Origin: Legionella brunensis
GTDB lineage: Bacteria; Pseudomonadota; Gammaproteobacteria; Legionellales; Legionellaceae
Direction: 5' to 3'
Length of the DNA: 64,000 bases
Assembly: GCF_001467025.1 (NCBI RefSeq)
Contig: NZ_LNXV01000004.1
Coordinates: 333,264 to 397,263 of the forward strand
The notes below the pieces were generated by a model. That model was not told the origin of the DNA. It did no database searches and saw only the letters and a program-made list of their open reading frames with translations. Numbering within the stretch: position 1 is the first letter of the stretch; every line of letters begins with the position of its first letter. Shown one piece after another: positions 1 through 9,730 of the stretch. A program made the translations under genes and the position numbers.

Positions 1-294
1 TGTTTATCCTAATCAGTAGGTAGTTACTCTATCGCACTGCTTTTATTTTTTTATTTGTTCTTTATTGGCAGTGTCAATACAACGGAAATTAGCAAAATAG
101 TAACAACAATCAAAAGCGGTGTGCAAGAAACTCTATGTTGAATTCGTGAATTTGTCAGAACCTAGAGGAGAACTTGTTTTTAGTTAAATCTTTTTGTATT
201 AATTGTGAACTTTAATGCTTGAGAACAGGAATTGGAACAAACAAGCATAAACACTAAGATAAGCCTGCCTATGAAAATTCAATGAAAGTATAGT
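1..294. other. Non-coding stretch at window start
   Basis: No gene is supported here. The longest open stretch on the plus strand (about 13-141) encodes a short hydrophobic peptide with no convincing start or ribosome site and is preceded directly by a stop. The rest is AT-rich leader before the aldehyde dehydrogenase promoter. Confidence 0.5.
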
Positions 295-322
295 TTGCGT
301 CCTGACCTTCATAAGCTACACT
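295..322 (+). promoter_or_regulatory. Putative sigma-70 promoter of the aldehyde dehydrogenase gene
   Basis: TTGCGT (295-300) and TACACT (317-322) are separated by 16 bases and lie just upstream of the ATG at 348, with a GGAG ribosome site near 335. The fit to consensus is moderate. Confidence 0.4.
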
Positions 323-347
323 GAAAAAAATACTTGGAGTAATAGCG

Positions 348-1730
348 ATGATTATTCGTACTATAAATCCTGCCACGGAAGAGGTTTTACAAGAGTATAA
401 GACTTTTAGTGAGCAACAATTAAATTCTTATATTGATGCTGCTCATTTAAGCTTTTGTGTCTGGAGAAAAACGCCATTTTCCCAGCGCAAGCAAGCGATG
501 TTGAGAATGGCTAAGTTATTAAGAGAAAAAAAAGATGAACTGGCACTATTAATGACACAAGAAATGGGCAAGCCCATTAGCGCAGGAAGAGCCGAGATTG
601 AAAAATGTGCTTGGGTTTGTGAGCACTATGCTGAAAATGCAGAGGGCTATCTCCAGGCGCGCACTGTGCAGACTGAAATGAAAAAAGCAATGGTGTGCTA
701 TCAACCTTTAGGGGTTGTGTTTGCAATTATGCCTTGGAATTTCCCTTTTTGGCAGGTATTTCGTTTTGCGGTTCCTGCATTGATGGCTGGTAATGCGGCA
801 ATCTTAAAGCATGCGCCGATTTCTACAGGTACCGGTAACAAAATTGCAGAATTATTTATTGAGGCAGGTTTTCCTGAGCATTTATTCCAACATTTTATTT
901 TGGATAATGATTTAGCCGCAAAAGTTATTTCGAATGAGAAGATTGTTGCAGTAACTCTTACAGGTAGTGAAAAAGCAGGGGCGACAGTTGCTTCAAACGC
1001 TGCACAACATTTAAAGAAAGCAGTGTTGGAGTTGGGCGGAAGCGACCCTTATGTGGTTTTACACGATGCCGATCTTGATTTAACGGCGAAAGCTGTAGTG
1101 ACTTCGCGTTTAAATAATGCCGGACAAGTTTGCATCGCAGCAAAACGTGTTATCGCTGTTGAACCAATCTATAATCCTCTCGTTGAAAAAATTAAAGAGC
1201 TAATGGCTAATTACCATATGGGGGATCCATTGGATGAAAAAACTAATATGGGACCTATGGCACGCGATGACTTGCGAAAAGCACTTCATGAGCAAGTACA
1301 GAGGAGTGTAGAATCGGGCGCTAAATTAATTGAGGGGGGAGAGATGCCAAAGCGTAAAGGCTTTTATTACCCACCTACACTATTAGTCGATGTGAAAAAA
1401 GGTATGGCTGCTTTTGATGAGGAGCTATTTGGTCCTGTTATTGCTATTACTAAAGCTCAGGATGAAGCAGATGCTATACGTTTAGCCAATGAAACCCAAT
1501 ATGGTTTGGGGGCTGCGGTATTTACCCAAGATTTGGCAAGAGGGGAACACATAGCCAGATACGATATTGATGCCGGAGCGTGTTTTGTAAATGCTTTTGT
1601 TGCCTCGGATCCAAGATTGCCTTTTGGTGGTATAAAACGATCTGGATTTGGGCGAGAATTATCAAGAGAAGGAATTTTAGAGTTTGTGAATACAAAAACG
1701 ATTGCAATTAATGACAATGCAAACCATTAA
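348..1730 (+). CDS. NAD(P)-dependent aldehyde dehydrogenase, succinate-semialdehyde dehydrogenase type
   Basis: A 460-residue aldehyde dehydrogenase that oxidises an aldehyde, probably succinate semialdehyde, to the acid with NAD(P). The family core is complete. The catalytic glutamate is at about residue 228 (LELGG) and the nucleophilic cysteine at residue 262 (NAGQVCIA). The C-terminal PFGGIKRSGFGRE block matches the SSADH (GabD/Sad) branch. It is slightly shorter than typical GabD (about 480), like the Sad/YneI subfamily. The start is ATG with GGAG about 10 bases upstream. Its 3' end overlaps the next gene, so the two are probably cotranscribed. The exact substrate cannot be read from sequence. 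Confidence 0.85.
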   Translation: MIIRTINPATEEVLQEYKTFSEQQLNSYIDAAHLSFCVWRKTPFSQRKQAMLRMAKLLREKKDELALLMTQEMGKPISAGRAEIEKCAWVCEHYAENAEGYLQARTVQTEMKKAMVCYQPLGVVFAIMPWNFPFWQVFRFAVPALMAGNAAILKHAPISTGTGNKIAELFIEAGFPEHLFQHFILDNDLAAKVISNEKIVAVTLTGSEKAGATVASNAAQHLKKAVLELGGSDPYVVLHDADLDLTAKAVVTSRLNNAGQVCIAAKRVIAVEPIYNPLVEKIKELMANYHMGDPLDEKTNMGPMARDDLRKALHEQVQRSVESGAKLIEGGEMPKRKGFYYPPTLLVDVKKGMAAFDEELFGPVIAITKAQDEADAIRLANETQYGLGAAVFTQDLARGEHIARYDIDAGACFVNAFVASDPRLPFGGIKRSGFGRELSREGILEFVNTKTIAINDNANH

Positions 1731-2205
1731 CCAATTTATTTATATTTCTGCTAGTCAGCAAAGAATGCATTGTTTTGAAAATGACACTGCCTATAAAATT
1801 TATCCTATTTCAACAGGAGAAAATGGTTTGGGTGAGCAAAATGGTAGTGGCTGTACTCCTCGAGGGTGGCATCAGATTTACTCGCGCATTGGTCTTGATG
1901 TCCCTATTAACACAGTATTTGTATCTCGGGAGCCCACAGGAGAACTGTATAGTTCAATGCTGGCTTCCAAATATCCAAAGCGAGATTGGATATTAACTCG
2001 TATTCTCCAGCTTGATGGTTTGGAGGAGGGACGAAATCGAGGTGGGGAGGTCGATAGCCTACGACGCTATATCTATATTCATGGAACTCCAGATACTATA
2101 GAGTTAGGAAAACCAGCCTCCCATGGCTGCATCCGTATGCGAAATGTTGATGTTATTGAACTGGCTGAGTGGGTTACTATTGGAACCCGAGTATATATTG
2201 AATGA
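1711..2205 (+). CDS. YkuD-family L,D-transpeptidase/L,D-carboxypeptidase without signal peptide
   Basis: A YkuD-domain enzyme of about 164 residues. It has the catalytic block HGTP...SHGCIRMRN near residues 127-147, with the Cys as nucleophile. YkuD enzymes act on meso-diaminopimelate bonds of peptidoglycan. The N-terminus goes straight into the beta-rich domain and has no signal peptide or membrane anchor, so a cytoplasmic location is likely. Signal-less relatives in Acinetobacter (ElsL/LdtK) trim tetrapeptides during wall recycling, and this gene may do the same. The start lies inside the end of the aldehyde dehydrogenase gene. ATG at 1711 or 1717 is preferred; an upstream TTG at 1702 is possible. 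Confidence 0.75.
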   Translation: MTMQTINQFIYISASQQRMHCFENDTAYKIYPISTGENGLGEQNGSGCTPRGWHQIYSRIGLDVPINTVFVSREPTGELYSSMLASKYPKRDWILTRILQLDGLEEGRNRGGEVDSLRRYIYIHGTPDTIELGKPASHGCIRMRNVDVIELAEWVTIGTRVYIE

Positions 2206-2302
2206 GTTGCAAAGATTTAAAAATTCGCAATGATAAGCTCTAAAAAATGATTGTTTGATTAAATAAATGTAACACTGGCGTGTAAGTTGTCTAATAGAAG
2301 TA

Positions 2303-2308
2303 TATAAT
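2303..2308 (+). promoter_or_regulatory. Putative -10 box of the glutamate dehydrogenase gene
   Basis: A perfect TATAAT lies 43 bases before the ATG at 2351. The -35 region (TGTAAG or GTGTAA near 2280) is poor, so the promoter may need an activator. Confidence 0.35.
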
Positions 2309-2350
2309 TCGCGGCAATTTTTTATTTTCATGCCTAAATGAGGTGAATGA

Positions 2351-5300
2351 ATGTCTTATAAATTTGAAGAGGGTAAAGATTTAATTGTCGATGCTGTAGT
2401 TGAGCGATTACTGGAAAAAATGGAAGAAGATCAAGCTTCTTTTTGCTCCGAATTTGTTCGCCAATTTTATGGCACGGTAGCACTCGAAGATTTAAAAGAG
2501 TCGGATATTGAAGACCTCTATGGTGCTGCAGTTAATTTTTGGTCTCTTATTCAACAGCGTGCTCCTGATGAAACAAAAATCCGCATTTATAATCCTGATT
2601 TCGAGCGTCATGGATGGCAAACAACGCATACTGTTGTAGAAATCATTACTGATGATATGCCATTCTTGGTGGATTCATTGCGTATGGTAATTAATCGTCT
2701 TGGATTAGTCTCTCATCTCATTATGCATATGGGGGGATTGCGATTACAAAGAGATAAAAAGCATCAAGTTACTGCTATTTTCCCTCGGAAAAAAGAGGAT
2801 GATGACGATATTGAAGGCGTATCCACTGAAGCTGCCATTTTTATTGAAATTGATAGACAAACCGACCCTTCTATTCTTGAGGATTTACATAGCAATTTTG
2901 AGCGTGTGCTAGAAGATAATCGAGTTGTTGTGAAAGATTGGATTCCCATGCGTAAAAAGGTTCGTGAAGCAATTGCGGAGCTCGACGAAGTCACCTCTGT
3001 GCTTGATCCGGATGAAGCTGAAGAAACAAAAGCGTTTTTAAATTGGATAGAAGATCATCATTTTACCTTTTTAGGTGTACGCGATTATGAGTTGATTCAA
3101 AAAGGTCAGGAAACTATTTTGCAGCCCTTACCAGAAACAGGGTTAGGTGTTCTGCAGCAAAGCATGAGTAAATCAAGTGCACGTAGTATTTCGGCAATGA
3201 CACCAGAAGCCAGGGAGCACACCTTATCCTCTCGTATTTTGGTAATGTCTAAAACGAACACAGAAGCGACGGTGCATAGACGTGCCTATACCGACTATAT
3301 TGGCATCAAGCGTTTTGATAAAAAAGGACATGTTATTGGTGAGCGTCGTATCATTGGTTTATACACTTCCGCAGCCTATAACACGAATCCTAAACATATT
3401 CCTTTTTTGCGCCATAAGGTTGCGCAAATTATGAAGAATTCAAATGTAAGTCCTCGTGGTCATGCAGGTAAAGTGCTGCTTAATATACTTGAAACTCTGC
3501 CACGTGATGATTTAATCCAGGCGTCAGAAGACGAATTGCTAGAAATTGCAATGGGCATATATTATATGCAAGAGCGTCGACGTATCCGGATGTTTGCACG
3601 TGCTGATGTTTATCGTCGTTTTATTTCCTGCCTGGTATATGTGCCAAAAGAGCGCTTTAATACAGAATTACGGCAAGCGATGCAAAAAATACTTGCTGAA
3701 AGTTTTAACTCTCATGAAATTAGTTTCTCCACCTGGTTTTCTGAGTCCGTATTGGCCCGTATTCACTTCATGATACGAACCAATCCTCAAGACACCACTC
3801 AATGGGATTTTAAAGAGATTGAACAGCGGTTAATTGAAGTAGGGCGAACTTGGACAGATGATTTGCAACATTTTCTCTTCGAAGCTTTTGGCGAAGAAAG
3901 TGCAAATCAATTGTACGCTCGCTACAAGAACGCGTTTCCTATTGCTTACACATCGAATTTTTCACCAAGAACAGCTGTTTATGATATAAAGCACATAGAA
4001 ACACTCTCTGATAAAAATCCATTAGTAATGAATTTTTATAAATTGATGGATGAGAAGACGGAAAGTTTTCGTTTAAAAATTTATCAACATGACAATACTA
4101 TACCTTTATCGGACGTTCTACCAATTATTGAAAGATTAGGCATGCGAGCAATTAGCGAAAGGCCTTATCTATTAAAGTTTGAAGATGGGAAAGAAACCTG
4201 GATTAATGACTTTGCCCTTCAATACACGCGGGGAACCCAATTTGAAATTGATGATATTAAAGATCTGTTTCAGAATGCTTTTGCAGCTGTCTGGTTTGGC
4301 GAAGCAGAAAATGATGGGTTTAATCAGCTAATATTGGGCGCAGAAATAGATTGGCGTCAAGTGGCTGTTTTAAGAACCTATGCGAAATATTTTAAGCAAA
4401 TTGGTTTTACTTTCAGTCAGGAATATATCGAGTCTGCTTTAAACAATAATGCACATATCGCTGAAAAATTAGTACAGTTATTTGAAGCACGTTTTAATCC
4501 GGATATCAAAGGGCACAAAGAAGAAGATTGCAACCGCATCGCTAATGAAATTTTTACAGCACTGGATGATGTCGCTAATCTTGATGAAGACAAGATCATT
4601 AGACAATACGTTCAGACAATCCGCTCAACATTGCGAACCAATTATTATCAAACTGATAAGAAGGGGAATTATAAAAGCTATATTTCTATTAAATTGAATA
4701 GTAAAGAAATCCCTGGTGTGCCTAAGCCTTACCCCATGTTTGAAATTTTTGTCTATTCACCAAAATTTGAAGGTGTCCATTTGCGTGGGGGCCGTGTTGC
4801 ACGGGGAGGCTTGCGCTGGTCAGATCGCCGCGAGGATTTCCGAACAGAAATATTAGGCTTAATGAAAGCGCAACAAGTTAAAAATGCTGTAATTGTTCCC
4901 AGCGGAGCCAAAGGTGGATTTGTCCCTAAACACATGCCTGTTAATGGTACGAGAGAGGAAATCCTCGCTGAAGGAATTCGCTGTTACAGGCTTTTTATAC
5001 GCGGGTTGCTCGATATTACTGATAACTATAGCCAAGGTGCGGTAGTCAAACCATCTCATGTTGTTTGTTATGATGACGATGATCCTTATCTGGTTGTTGC
5101 TGCCGATAAGGGGACGGCTACTTTCTCCGATATTGCCAATGAAATTTCGCTTGAGTATGGCTTTTGGCTCGGAGACGCATTTGCTTCAGGAGGCTCGGTT
5201 GGTTATGACCATAAAAAAATGGGTATTACAGCAAAAGGAGCTTGGGAGTCTGTAAAACGTCATTTCTATGAAATGGACCGCGACATTCAAACAAGTGATT

Positions 5301-7228
5301 TTACTGTGGTTGGTATTGGTGATATGGCCGGAGACGTTTTTGGTAACGGCATGTTGTTGTCTAGACATATTAAATTGCTAGGAGCATTTAATCATGTTCA
5401 TATTTTTGTAGATCCGGATCCTTCCCCTGAAGCGAGCTTTAAAGAGCGTGAGCGCTTATTCAACCTGCCACGTTCAAGTTGGACAGATTATGATAAGAAA
5501 TTAATTTCTAAGGGCGGTGGTGTATTTAATCGTAGTGCGAAATCCATCACGGTTACCAAGGAAATGAAGGAAGTATTTGGAATTAAACAGGCCGCCATTG
5601 AGCCCAATGAATTAATTCGCGTTCTTTTAAGGGCGAAAGTAGATTTGTTGTGGAGTGCCGGAATAGGAACCTTTGTGAAGGCGCAAACAGAGAGTCATGC
5701 TGATGTTGGTGATAGAACAAATGATACAATTCGCATTAATGCCAAGCAGCTACGCTGCAAAGTTGTTGGAGAAGGTGGTAATCTTGGTCTAACTCAATTG
5801 GCACGTGTCGAATATGCCATCAATGGTGGCCTCATCTACACTGATTTTATCGATAACTCTGCTGGTGTTAACTGTTCGGATAAAGAAGTTAACATCAAAA
5901 TTCTTCTTGATGGTATCGTTGCTGCAGGTGATTTAACTGAAAAGCAACGCAATGAGCTATTAAGTGAAATGACAAATGAAGTTTCTACATTGGTCTTAAG
6001 AGATAATTTTGCTCAACCTCGAGCTATCAGTTTAACTGCGATGCAGGCTGGTGGATCAGTTGAACTTCATAGCCGTTATATCAATGAATTGGAGCGCACT
6101 GGTAAATTAGATAGAGATTTGGAGTTCTTACCTACTGAAAAAGCGTTGATGGAAGGCAAGTTAACAGGTAGGGGGTTAACTCGTCCAGGAATTGCTGTTT
6201 TACTTTGTTATACAAAAACAATCTTAAAAGAACAAATCCTGGCTTCTAATGTCCCAGAAGATCCTTATTTGAAAGACACCTTAATTAGTTGTTTTCCCAA
6301 ACAACTACAAGAGCGTTTTAGTAAGCAGATGCAAACTCATCCGTTAAAACGTGAAATTATTGCAACTCGTTTAAGTAATCTTATTGTCAACGAAATGGGT
6401 TTCACTTTTGTCTATCGTTTGCATGATGAAACTGGAGCACCTGTTTCTGCTATTGTACGTGCTTATATGATTGCAAGAAGTGTCCTTAATCTTGAAACAA
6501 TCTGGGCTGAGATTGCCGCTTTAGGTACTACCATTACCGCAGAAAAGCAAAACGAATTAATGATGCTATACGTGCGCTTACTTAGACGCGTTACTCGATG
6601 GTTTTTGCGTAGTCAACGGATGCGTTTAAATATTAGTAAGGCTGTGAAGTATTATGGCCCTGGAGTGCATGAGTTTAAAAAAGCATTCCCCAATATCCTT
6701 GGGGAAGGTAATCGTGTTCAATACGATAGGCATTTCAATGAGTATATAGAGTTAGGGATACCTGGTGGTCTTGCCCATGAGCTAACGCTTACCAGGGCAC
6801 TATTCTCAGCTCTGGATGTGATAGAAGTCAGTCATCAAACAGAAATTAGCGTTTCAAAGATTGCAGAAGTTTATTTTGGTATTGGAGAGTTTTTAGAGTT
6901 GAATTGGATTCGTACACAAGTCATCTCTCATACTACCGAGAATCATTGGGAATCTTTGTCTAGGGAAGCTTTGCGTGATGATCTGGATTGGCAACAAAGA
7001 CAGTTAACTGCCGGTATTATTAATCTTTCAGATAAAGAGAAAAATTTTATGAAATGCTTAGGCGTTTGGTCTGAAAATCATATCGGCCTCATTGAACGAT
7101 GGCGTCATGTGCTGTCTGATTTACGTTCGAGCAGTACACTTAACTATACTATGTTCTTTGTAGCTATAAGAGAGTTGCTTGACTTAACTCAAACAACTGT
7201 ACAGATGTCATCAGCGGAAGTCGCCTGA
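2351..7228 (+). CDS. gdhB: NAD-specific glutamate dehydrogenase, 180-kDa class
   Basis: A 1625-residue enzyme of the large bacterial NAD-GDH family, which converts glutamate to 2-oxoglutarate and ammonia. The family is usually about 1600 residues, so this copy is full length. The N-terminal half holds the regulatory ACT-like segments. The catalytic core starts around residue 770, with the GGLRWSDRREDFRTE and VPSGAKGGFVPK blocks, and is followed by a nucleotide-binding segment (VVGIGDMAGDVFGNG). The start is supported by GAGGTG eight bases upstream. It is followed by a strong hairpin terminator, so it is probably monocistronic. It suits an organism that lives on amino acids. The symbol gdhB is used in some genera; others leave the gene unnamed. 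Confidence 0.95.
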   Translation: MSYKFEEGKDLIVDAVVERLLEKMEEDQASFCSEFVRQFYGTVALEDLKESDIEDLYGAAVNFWSLIQQRAPDETKIRIYNPDFERHGWQTTHTVVEIITDDMPFLVDSLRMVINRLGLVSHLIMHMGGLRLQRDKKHQVTAIFPRKKEDDDDIEGVSTEAAIFIEIDRQTDPSILEDLHSNFERVLEDNRVVVKDWIPMRKKVREAIAELDEVTSVLDPDEAEETKAFLNWIEDHHFTFLGVRDYELIQKGQETILQPLPETGLGVLQQSMSKSSARSISAMTPEAREHTLSSRILVMSKTNTEATVHRRAYTDYIGIKRFDKKGHVIGERRIIGLYTSAAYNTNPKHIPFLRHKVAQIMKNSNVSPRGHAGKVLLNILETLPRDDLIQASEDELLEIAMGIYYMQERRRIRMFARADVYRRFISCLVYVPKERFNTELRQAMQKILAESFNSHEISFSTWFSESVLARIHFMIRTNPQDTTQWDFKEIEQRLIEVGRTWTDDLQHFLFEAFGEESANQLYARYKNAFPIAYTSNFSPRTAVYDIKHIETLSDKNPLVMNFYKLMDEKTESFRLKIYQHDNTIPLSDVLPIIERLGMRAISERPYLLKFEDGKETWINDFALQYTRGTQFEIDDIKDLFQNAFAAVWFGEAENDGFNQLILGAEIDWRQVAVLRTYAKYFKQIGFTFSQEYIESALNNNAHIAEKLVQLFEARFNPDIKGHKEEDCNRIANEIFTALDDVANLDEDKIIRQYVQTIRSTLRTNYYQTDKKGNYKSYISIKLNSKEIPGVPKPYPMFEIFVYSPKFEGVHLRGGRVARGGLRWSDRREDFRTEILGLMKAQQVKNAVIVPSGAKGGFVPKHMPVNGTREEILAEGIRCYRLFIRGLLDITDNYSQGAVVKPSHVVCYDDDDPYLVVAADKGTATFSDIANEISLEYGFWLGDAFASGGSVGYDHKKMGITAKGAWESVKRHFYEMDRDIQTSDFTVVGIGDMAGDVFGNGMLLSRHIKLLGAFNHVHIFVDPDPSPEASFKERERLFNLPRSSWTDYDKKLISKGGGVFNRSAKSITVTKEMKEVFGIKQAAIEPNELIRVLLRAKVDLLWSAGIGTFVKAQTESHADVGDRTNDTIRINAKQLRCKVVGEGGNLGLTQLARVEYAINGGLIYTDFIDNSAGVNCSDKEVNIKILLDGIVAAGDLTEKQRNELLSEMTNEVSTLVLRDNFAQPRAISLTAMQAGGSVELHSRYINELERTGKLDRDLEFLPTEKALMEGKLTGRGLTRPGIAVLLCYTKTILKEQILASNVPEDPYLKDTLISCFPKQLQERFSKQMQTHPLKREIIATRLSNLIVNEMGFTFVYRLHDETGAPVSAIVRAYMIARSVLNLETIWAEIAALGTTITAEKQNELMMLYVRLLRRVTRWFLRSQRMRLNISKAVKYYGPGVHEFKKAFPNILGEGNRVQYDRHFNEYIELGIPGGLAHELTLTRALFSALDVIEVSHQTEISVSKIAEVYFGIGEFLELNWIRTQVISHTTENHWESLSREALRDDLDWQQRQLTAGIINLSDKEKNFMKCLGVWSENHIGLIERWRHVLSDLRSSSTLNYTMFFVAIRELLDLTQTTVQMSSAEVA

Positions 7229-7236
7229 TATGCCTT

Positions 7237-7282
7237 AATCAAATCCTGCGGCTTATTTTGCAGGATTTGATTTGTAATTTTT
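7237..7282 (+). terminator. Rho-independent terminator after the glutamate dehydrogenase gene
   Basis: Perfect 13-bp inverted arms (7237-7249 and 7260-7272, core AAATCCTGC/GCAGGATTT) with a 10-base loop, followed by a T-rich run ending TTTTT. Confidence 0.8.
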
Positions 7283-7418
7283 GCCGGTTCTAAACGAATG
7301 CAAATTAGGTAATTTTGCTTTTCAAATTTTTTCAACTCGTTGTTACTTCAATAAGCTTGATTGTATTTGCGGCAGCGGTACAATGCTGTTTCGACTATAC
7401 TGGAGTGAAGGACTTTCG

Positions 7419-7955
7419 ATGACAAAAAATTTTGCTAAGGAGTACTCAAAAGGTTTTAAATTTGTTCATTGGTTGGTTGCCTTGTTGGTTATTATCATGT
7501 TGTGCGTAGGCTTTTTTCTTGATGATATACCAGAACAATATCAGCCTATTGCTTATCTGATTCATAAGTCAGTGGGGCTTACAATTTTATTTCTTATGAT
7601 TTTTCGCACTATTATGGTAGCTTTCAAAGGAAGATTACCTTTGCCTGAGTCAGTTCCATTGTGGGAAAAATTATTTTCTCGTCTCGTGCAGTACAGTTTT
7701 TATATTTTCTTAATTTTAATGCCTTTGAGCGGTTGGATAATGTCTGTTGCTGCTAATAGGATACCGTCATTTTTTGGCTTGTTCCTTTTGCCAATACCCG
7801 GTATAGAACCCAATGAGCCCTTGGCTCATTTCATGGCTGATGTTCATTCAGTGATTGCGTGGATTCTTATCGTGTTAGCTACTCTGCATATTTCTGGTGC
7901 GCTAAAACACCATTTTTATGATAAAGATGAGGTTTTGCGCCGCATGCTCCCTTAG
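7419..7955 (+). CDS. Cytochrome b561 family protein
   Basis: A 178-residue integral membrane b-type cytochrome of the prokaryotic cytochrome b561 family, expected to move electrons between quinol and an acceptor such as superoxide. Four hydrophobic helices are visible. Histidines suited to haem ligation occur in helix 1 (FVHWLV), at the start of helix 2 (IHKSVG) and in the last pair (DVHSVIAW, LHISGALKHH). The ATG at 7419 starts directly before the typical KGFKFVHW opening. The open frame runs further upstream but that part has no family resemblance. It stands alone between two terminators. Confidence 0.85.
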   Translation: MTKNFAKEYSKGFKFVHWLVALLVIIMLCVGFFLDDIPEQYQPIAYLIHKSVGLTILFLMIFRTIMVAFKGRLPLPESVPLWEKLFSRLVQYSFYIFLILMPLSGWIMSVAANRIPSFFGLFLLPIPGIEPNEPLAHFMADVHSVIAWILIVLATLHISGALKHHFYDKDEVLRRMLP

Positions 7956-7962
7956 TACAATG

Positions 7963-7988
7963 AAGTAACTCCTTATAAGGAGTTACTT
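7963..7988. terminator. Bidirectional terminator between b561 and ygfZ
   Basis: A perfect 26-base palindrome (arms 7963-7975 and 7976-7988, core GTAACTCC/GGAGTTAC) sits between two convergent genes and can serve both. Confidence 0.65.
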
Positions 7989-7995
7989 ATACTCT

Positions 7996-8967
7996 CTAGG
8001 CAGTCACTAAAGATAAATCATTCAATTGGTCTTCAATGCGAATTTGAGGAGGGTATTCTAAAAGAATACTGACTGCGATTAAAGAATGATCATTTCCAAG
8101 CGGACAGAAATCTATCAGTTCGCCCACTTCTTTTTTTCCTGATAAGTCGAACAATTTCTTACCTGCAAATAAGGGTTCTTTAGATTCAATAGTAAATAAG
8201 CGCAAACCATGCTTAAGTTTTGCTTTATAATGAGTTCGTGCAATGATTTCTTGTCCCTTGTAGCAACCCTTCTCAAAACTTATATGATTTGATAAATGTA
8301 GATCCAGGCGGTGGGGTAAGAACAAGCCTCTTGTTTCTGGATAGATCTGTAGTTGTTTATTGCTAAGCTGTAAATAATGCCAAGCTAAAGAACCCCGATA
8401 TTGAGCAGTTTGTCGGAATGGATTTACAAGCGCTTCTGCTTTTTCTTTCTTAGCAACAAGAATATAGAGATTATCTCCAAGACAATAACTTACAAACTCT
8501 TCCGTTTGTTTTACAGAAAACTGCTCTGCAGGGAGTTCTATATCGAAGGGTAGAATATCTCGAGGATTATTCAAATAAAAACCAAAAATTTGACAAGAAT
8601 GATTGGGCTCTATCTTGACTCTGGAAAGCATAGCGGTTTTGGTAAGCGAGTTTTGCGTTTCCGAAAATAAATCGCTAGGCAAAATGAGTTGGAAGTGATG
8701 CCAATATATGACATCTAGCAATGTCAGGATTCGCCCTTTTAAATTGCATTGAGCACCTTGACGCATGCTGTTAATGGTTACTTGACGTAGGTCACAGGTG
8801 AGTTGTCCTTGCAAAAATTCTTGTGCACCTTCACCTACGATAGACAAAATCCCAAGATTAGCTAATTCGAAGAGGTAGTTTTTATCATTCTGAAAGATAA
8901 ACTCACTAGACAAAGATAAAGTATAAGTATAGGGTCGATGGTTAATTAAATAATTATTAGAAGTCAT
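7996..8967 (-). CDS. ygfZ: Folate-binding protein YgfZ, Fe-S cluster repair/tRNA modification factor
   Basis: A 323-residue protein of the YgfZ/GcvT-like folate-binding family. YgfZ helps maintain certain iron-sulfur enzymes, including the tRNA methylthiotransferase MiaB. The diagnostic KGCYKGQE motif, with its conserved Cys, is near residues 235-242. An upstream GEGAQEFLQGQLTCD block matches the family N-terminus. It is divergent from sdhE, the same neighbour relation as ygfZ-ygfY in enterobacteria. This links Fe-S maintenance to flavinylation of succinate dehydrogenase. Confidence 0.92.
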   Translation of the reverse strand: MTSNNYLINHRPYTYTLSLSSEFIFQNDKNYLFELANLGILSIVGEGAQEFLQGQLTCDLRQVTINSMRQGAQCNLKGRILTLLDVIYWHHFQLILPSDLFSETQNSLTKTAMLSRVKIEPNHSCQIFGFYLNNPRDILPFDIELPAEQFSVKQTEEFVSYCLGDNLYILVAKKEKAEALVNPFRQTAQYRGSLAWHYLQLSNKQLQIYPETRGLFLPHRLDLHLSNHISFEKGCYKGQEIIARTHYKAKLKHGLRLFTIESKEPLFAGKKLFDLSGKKEVGELIDFCPLGNDHSLIAVSILLEYPPQIRIEDQLNDLSLVTA

Positions 8968-9040
8968 TTTAATATCTTATAGTTTGCGATAGTTGTGAAG
9001 TTTAGTGTAACATCGCCTCGGCTGACAATTAGGTAACGTA

Positions 9041-9295
9041 ATGATTGATATTTCAAGAAAAGCCAAACTCATGTGGCACTGTAGACGAGGCATGCTTGAA
9101 TTAGACTTGATTCTAACACGTTTTGCTGAGAGTCATTTAAATGTTCTGACGGAAGAACAGCTAGATGCCTTTGATAAGTTATTAGGTTGCATCGATCCTG
9201 AACTTTATAGTTGGTTAATGGGGTATGAGCAGCCCACTGATAAGGATTTAGTCGATATTGTTGAGTTCATCAAACTACACGATAAGTTTCGGTAA
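9041..9295 (+). CDS. sdhE: Succinate dehydrogenase assembly factor 2 (FAD assembly factor SdhE)
   Basis: An 84-residue SdhE/YgfY protein that promotes covalent attachment of FAD to SdhA. It shows the N-terminal RRGMLELD motif (residues about 15-22) whose RGxxE residues contact the flavoprotein, and the conserved DxxLYSWLMG segment. It overlaps the next gene by 38 bases, and both keep the sdhE-ygfX order known from other Gammaproteobacteria. Confidence 0.93.
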   Translation: MIDISRKAKLMWHCRRGMLELDLILTRFAESHLNVLTEEQLDAFDKLLGCIDPELYSWLMGYEQPTDKDLVDIVEFIKLHDKFR

Positions 9296-9677
9296 ATCGT
9301 TTAATTTTTTACGTGTTGCAACGTTAATTTACAGCTCTGCTTTTCTTTTATTATTCCATAGTACATGGCAAGTATGGTTAAAACTTTTGTTGACTATCCC
9401 ATTAGTTTTTCAGCTGATACGTATTTTCTATAATCCAATCCCTTATGCTAAATATTTAAAGTTAACTTATCACAATAAAGAATGGCAATTGTACGAACGT
9501 AATGCATCTACACCCTTACATTATGAAAAGGTGCGAATTGTTATTAATACAGGCTTATTTTTTCTTTTAGAATTACGGAAAGCAAATAAGCGAAAAGTTT
9601 TTGTTATATTCGCAGATCAAATCTCAAATAGTACTTTCAGGGATTTGAAAATACATGAAAATTTTGATCAAAATTAA
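9258..9677 (+). CDS. YgfX-like inner membrane protein
   Basis: A protein of about 139 residues. It has two closely spaced hydrophobic helices (about residues 18-32 and 38-58) and then a soluble beta-rich tail. Topology, length and position directly behind sdhE match the YgfX (CptA) family, described in E. coli as affecting cell-division proteins in partnership with YgfY. Sequence resemblance is weak, so the assignment rests mostly on context. The start is a TTG (9258 or 9261) inside sdhE, so translation is coupled. Confidence 0.6.
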   Translation: MLSSSNYTISFGKSFNFLRVATLIYSSAFLLLFHSTWQVWLKLLLTIPLVFQLIRIFYNPIPYAKYLKLTYHNKEWQLYERNASTPLHYEKVRIVINTGLFFLLELRKANKRKVFVIFADQISNSTFRDLKIHENFDQN

Positions 9678-9730
9678 AGCAATCGGTAAGTGTGTCGACA
9701 TAAGAAGTAGGGTATCTGATTGAGAAACTT

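Noticed and set aside
13-141. Short hydrophobic open frame at the window start
   Set aside because: It has no ribosome site or convincing start and follows a stop codon directly; it looks like chance.
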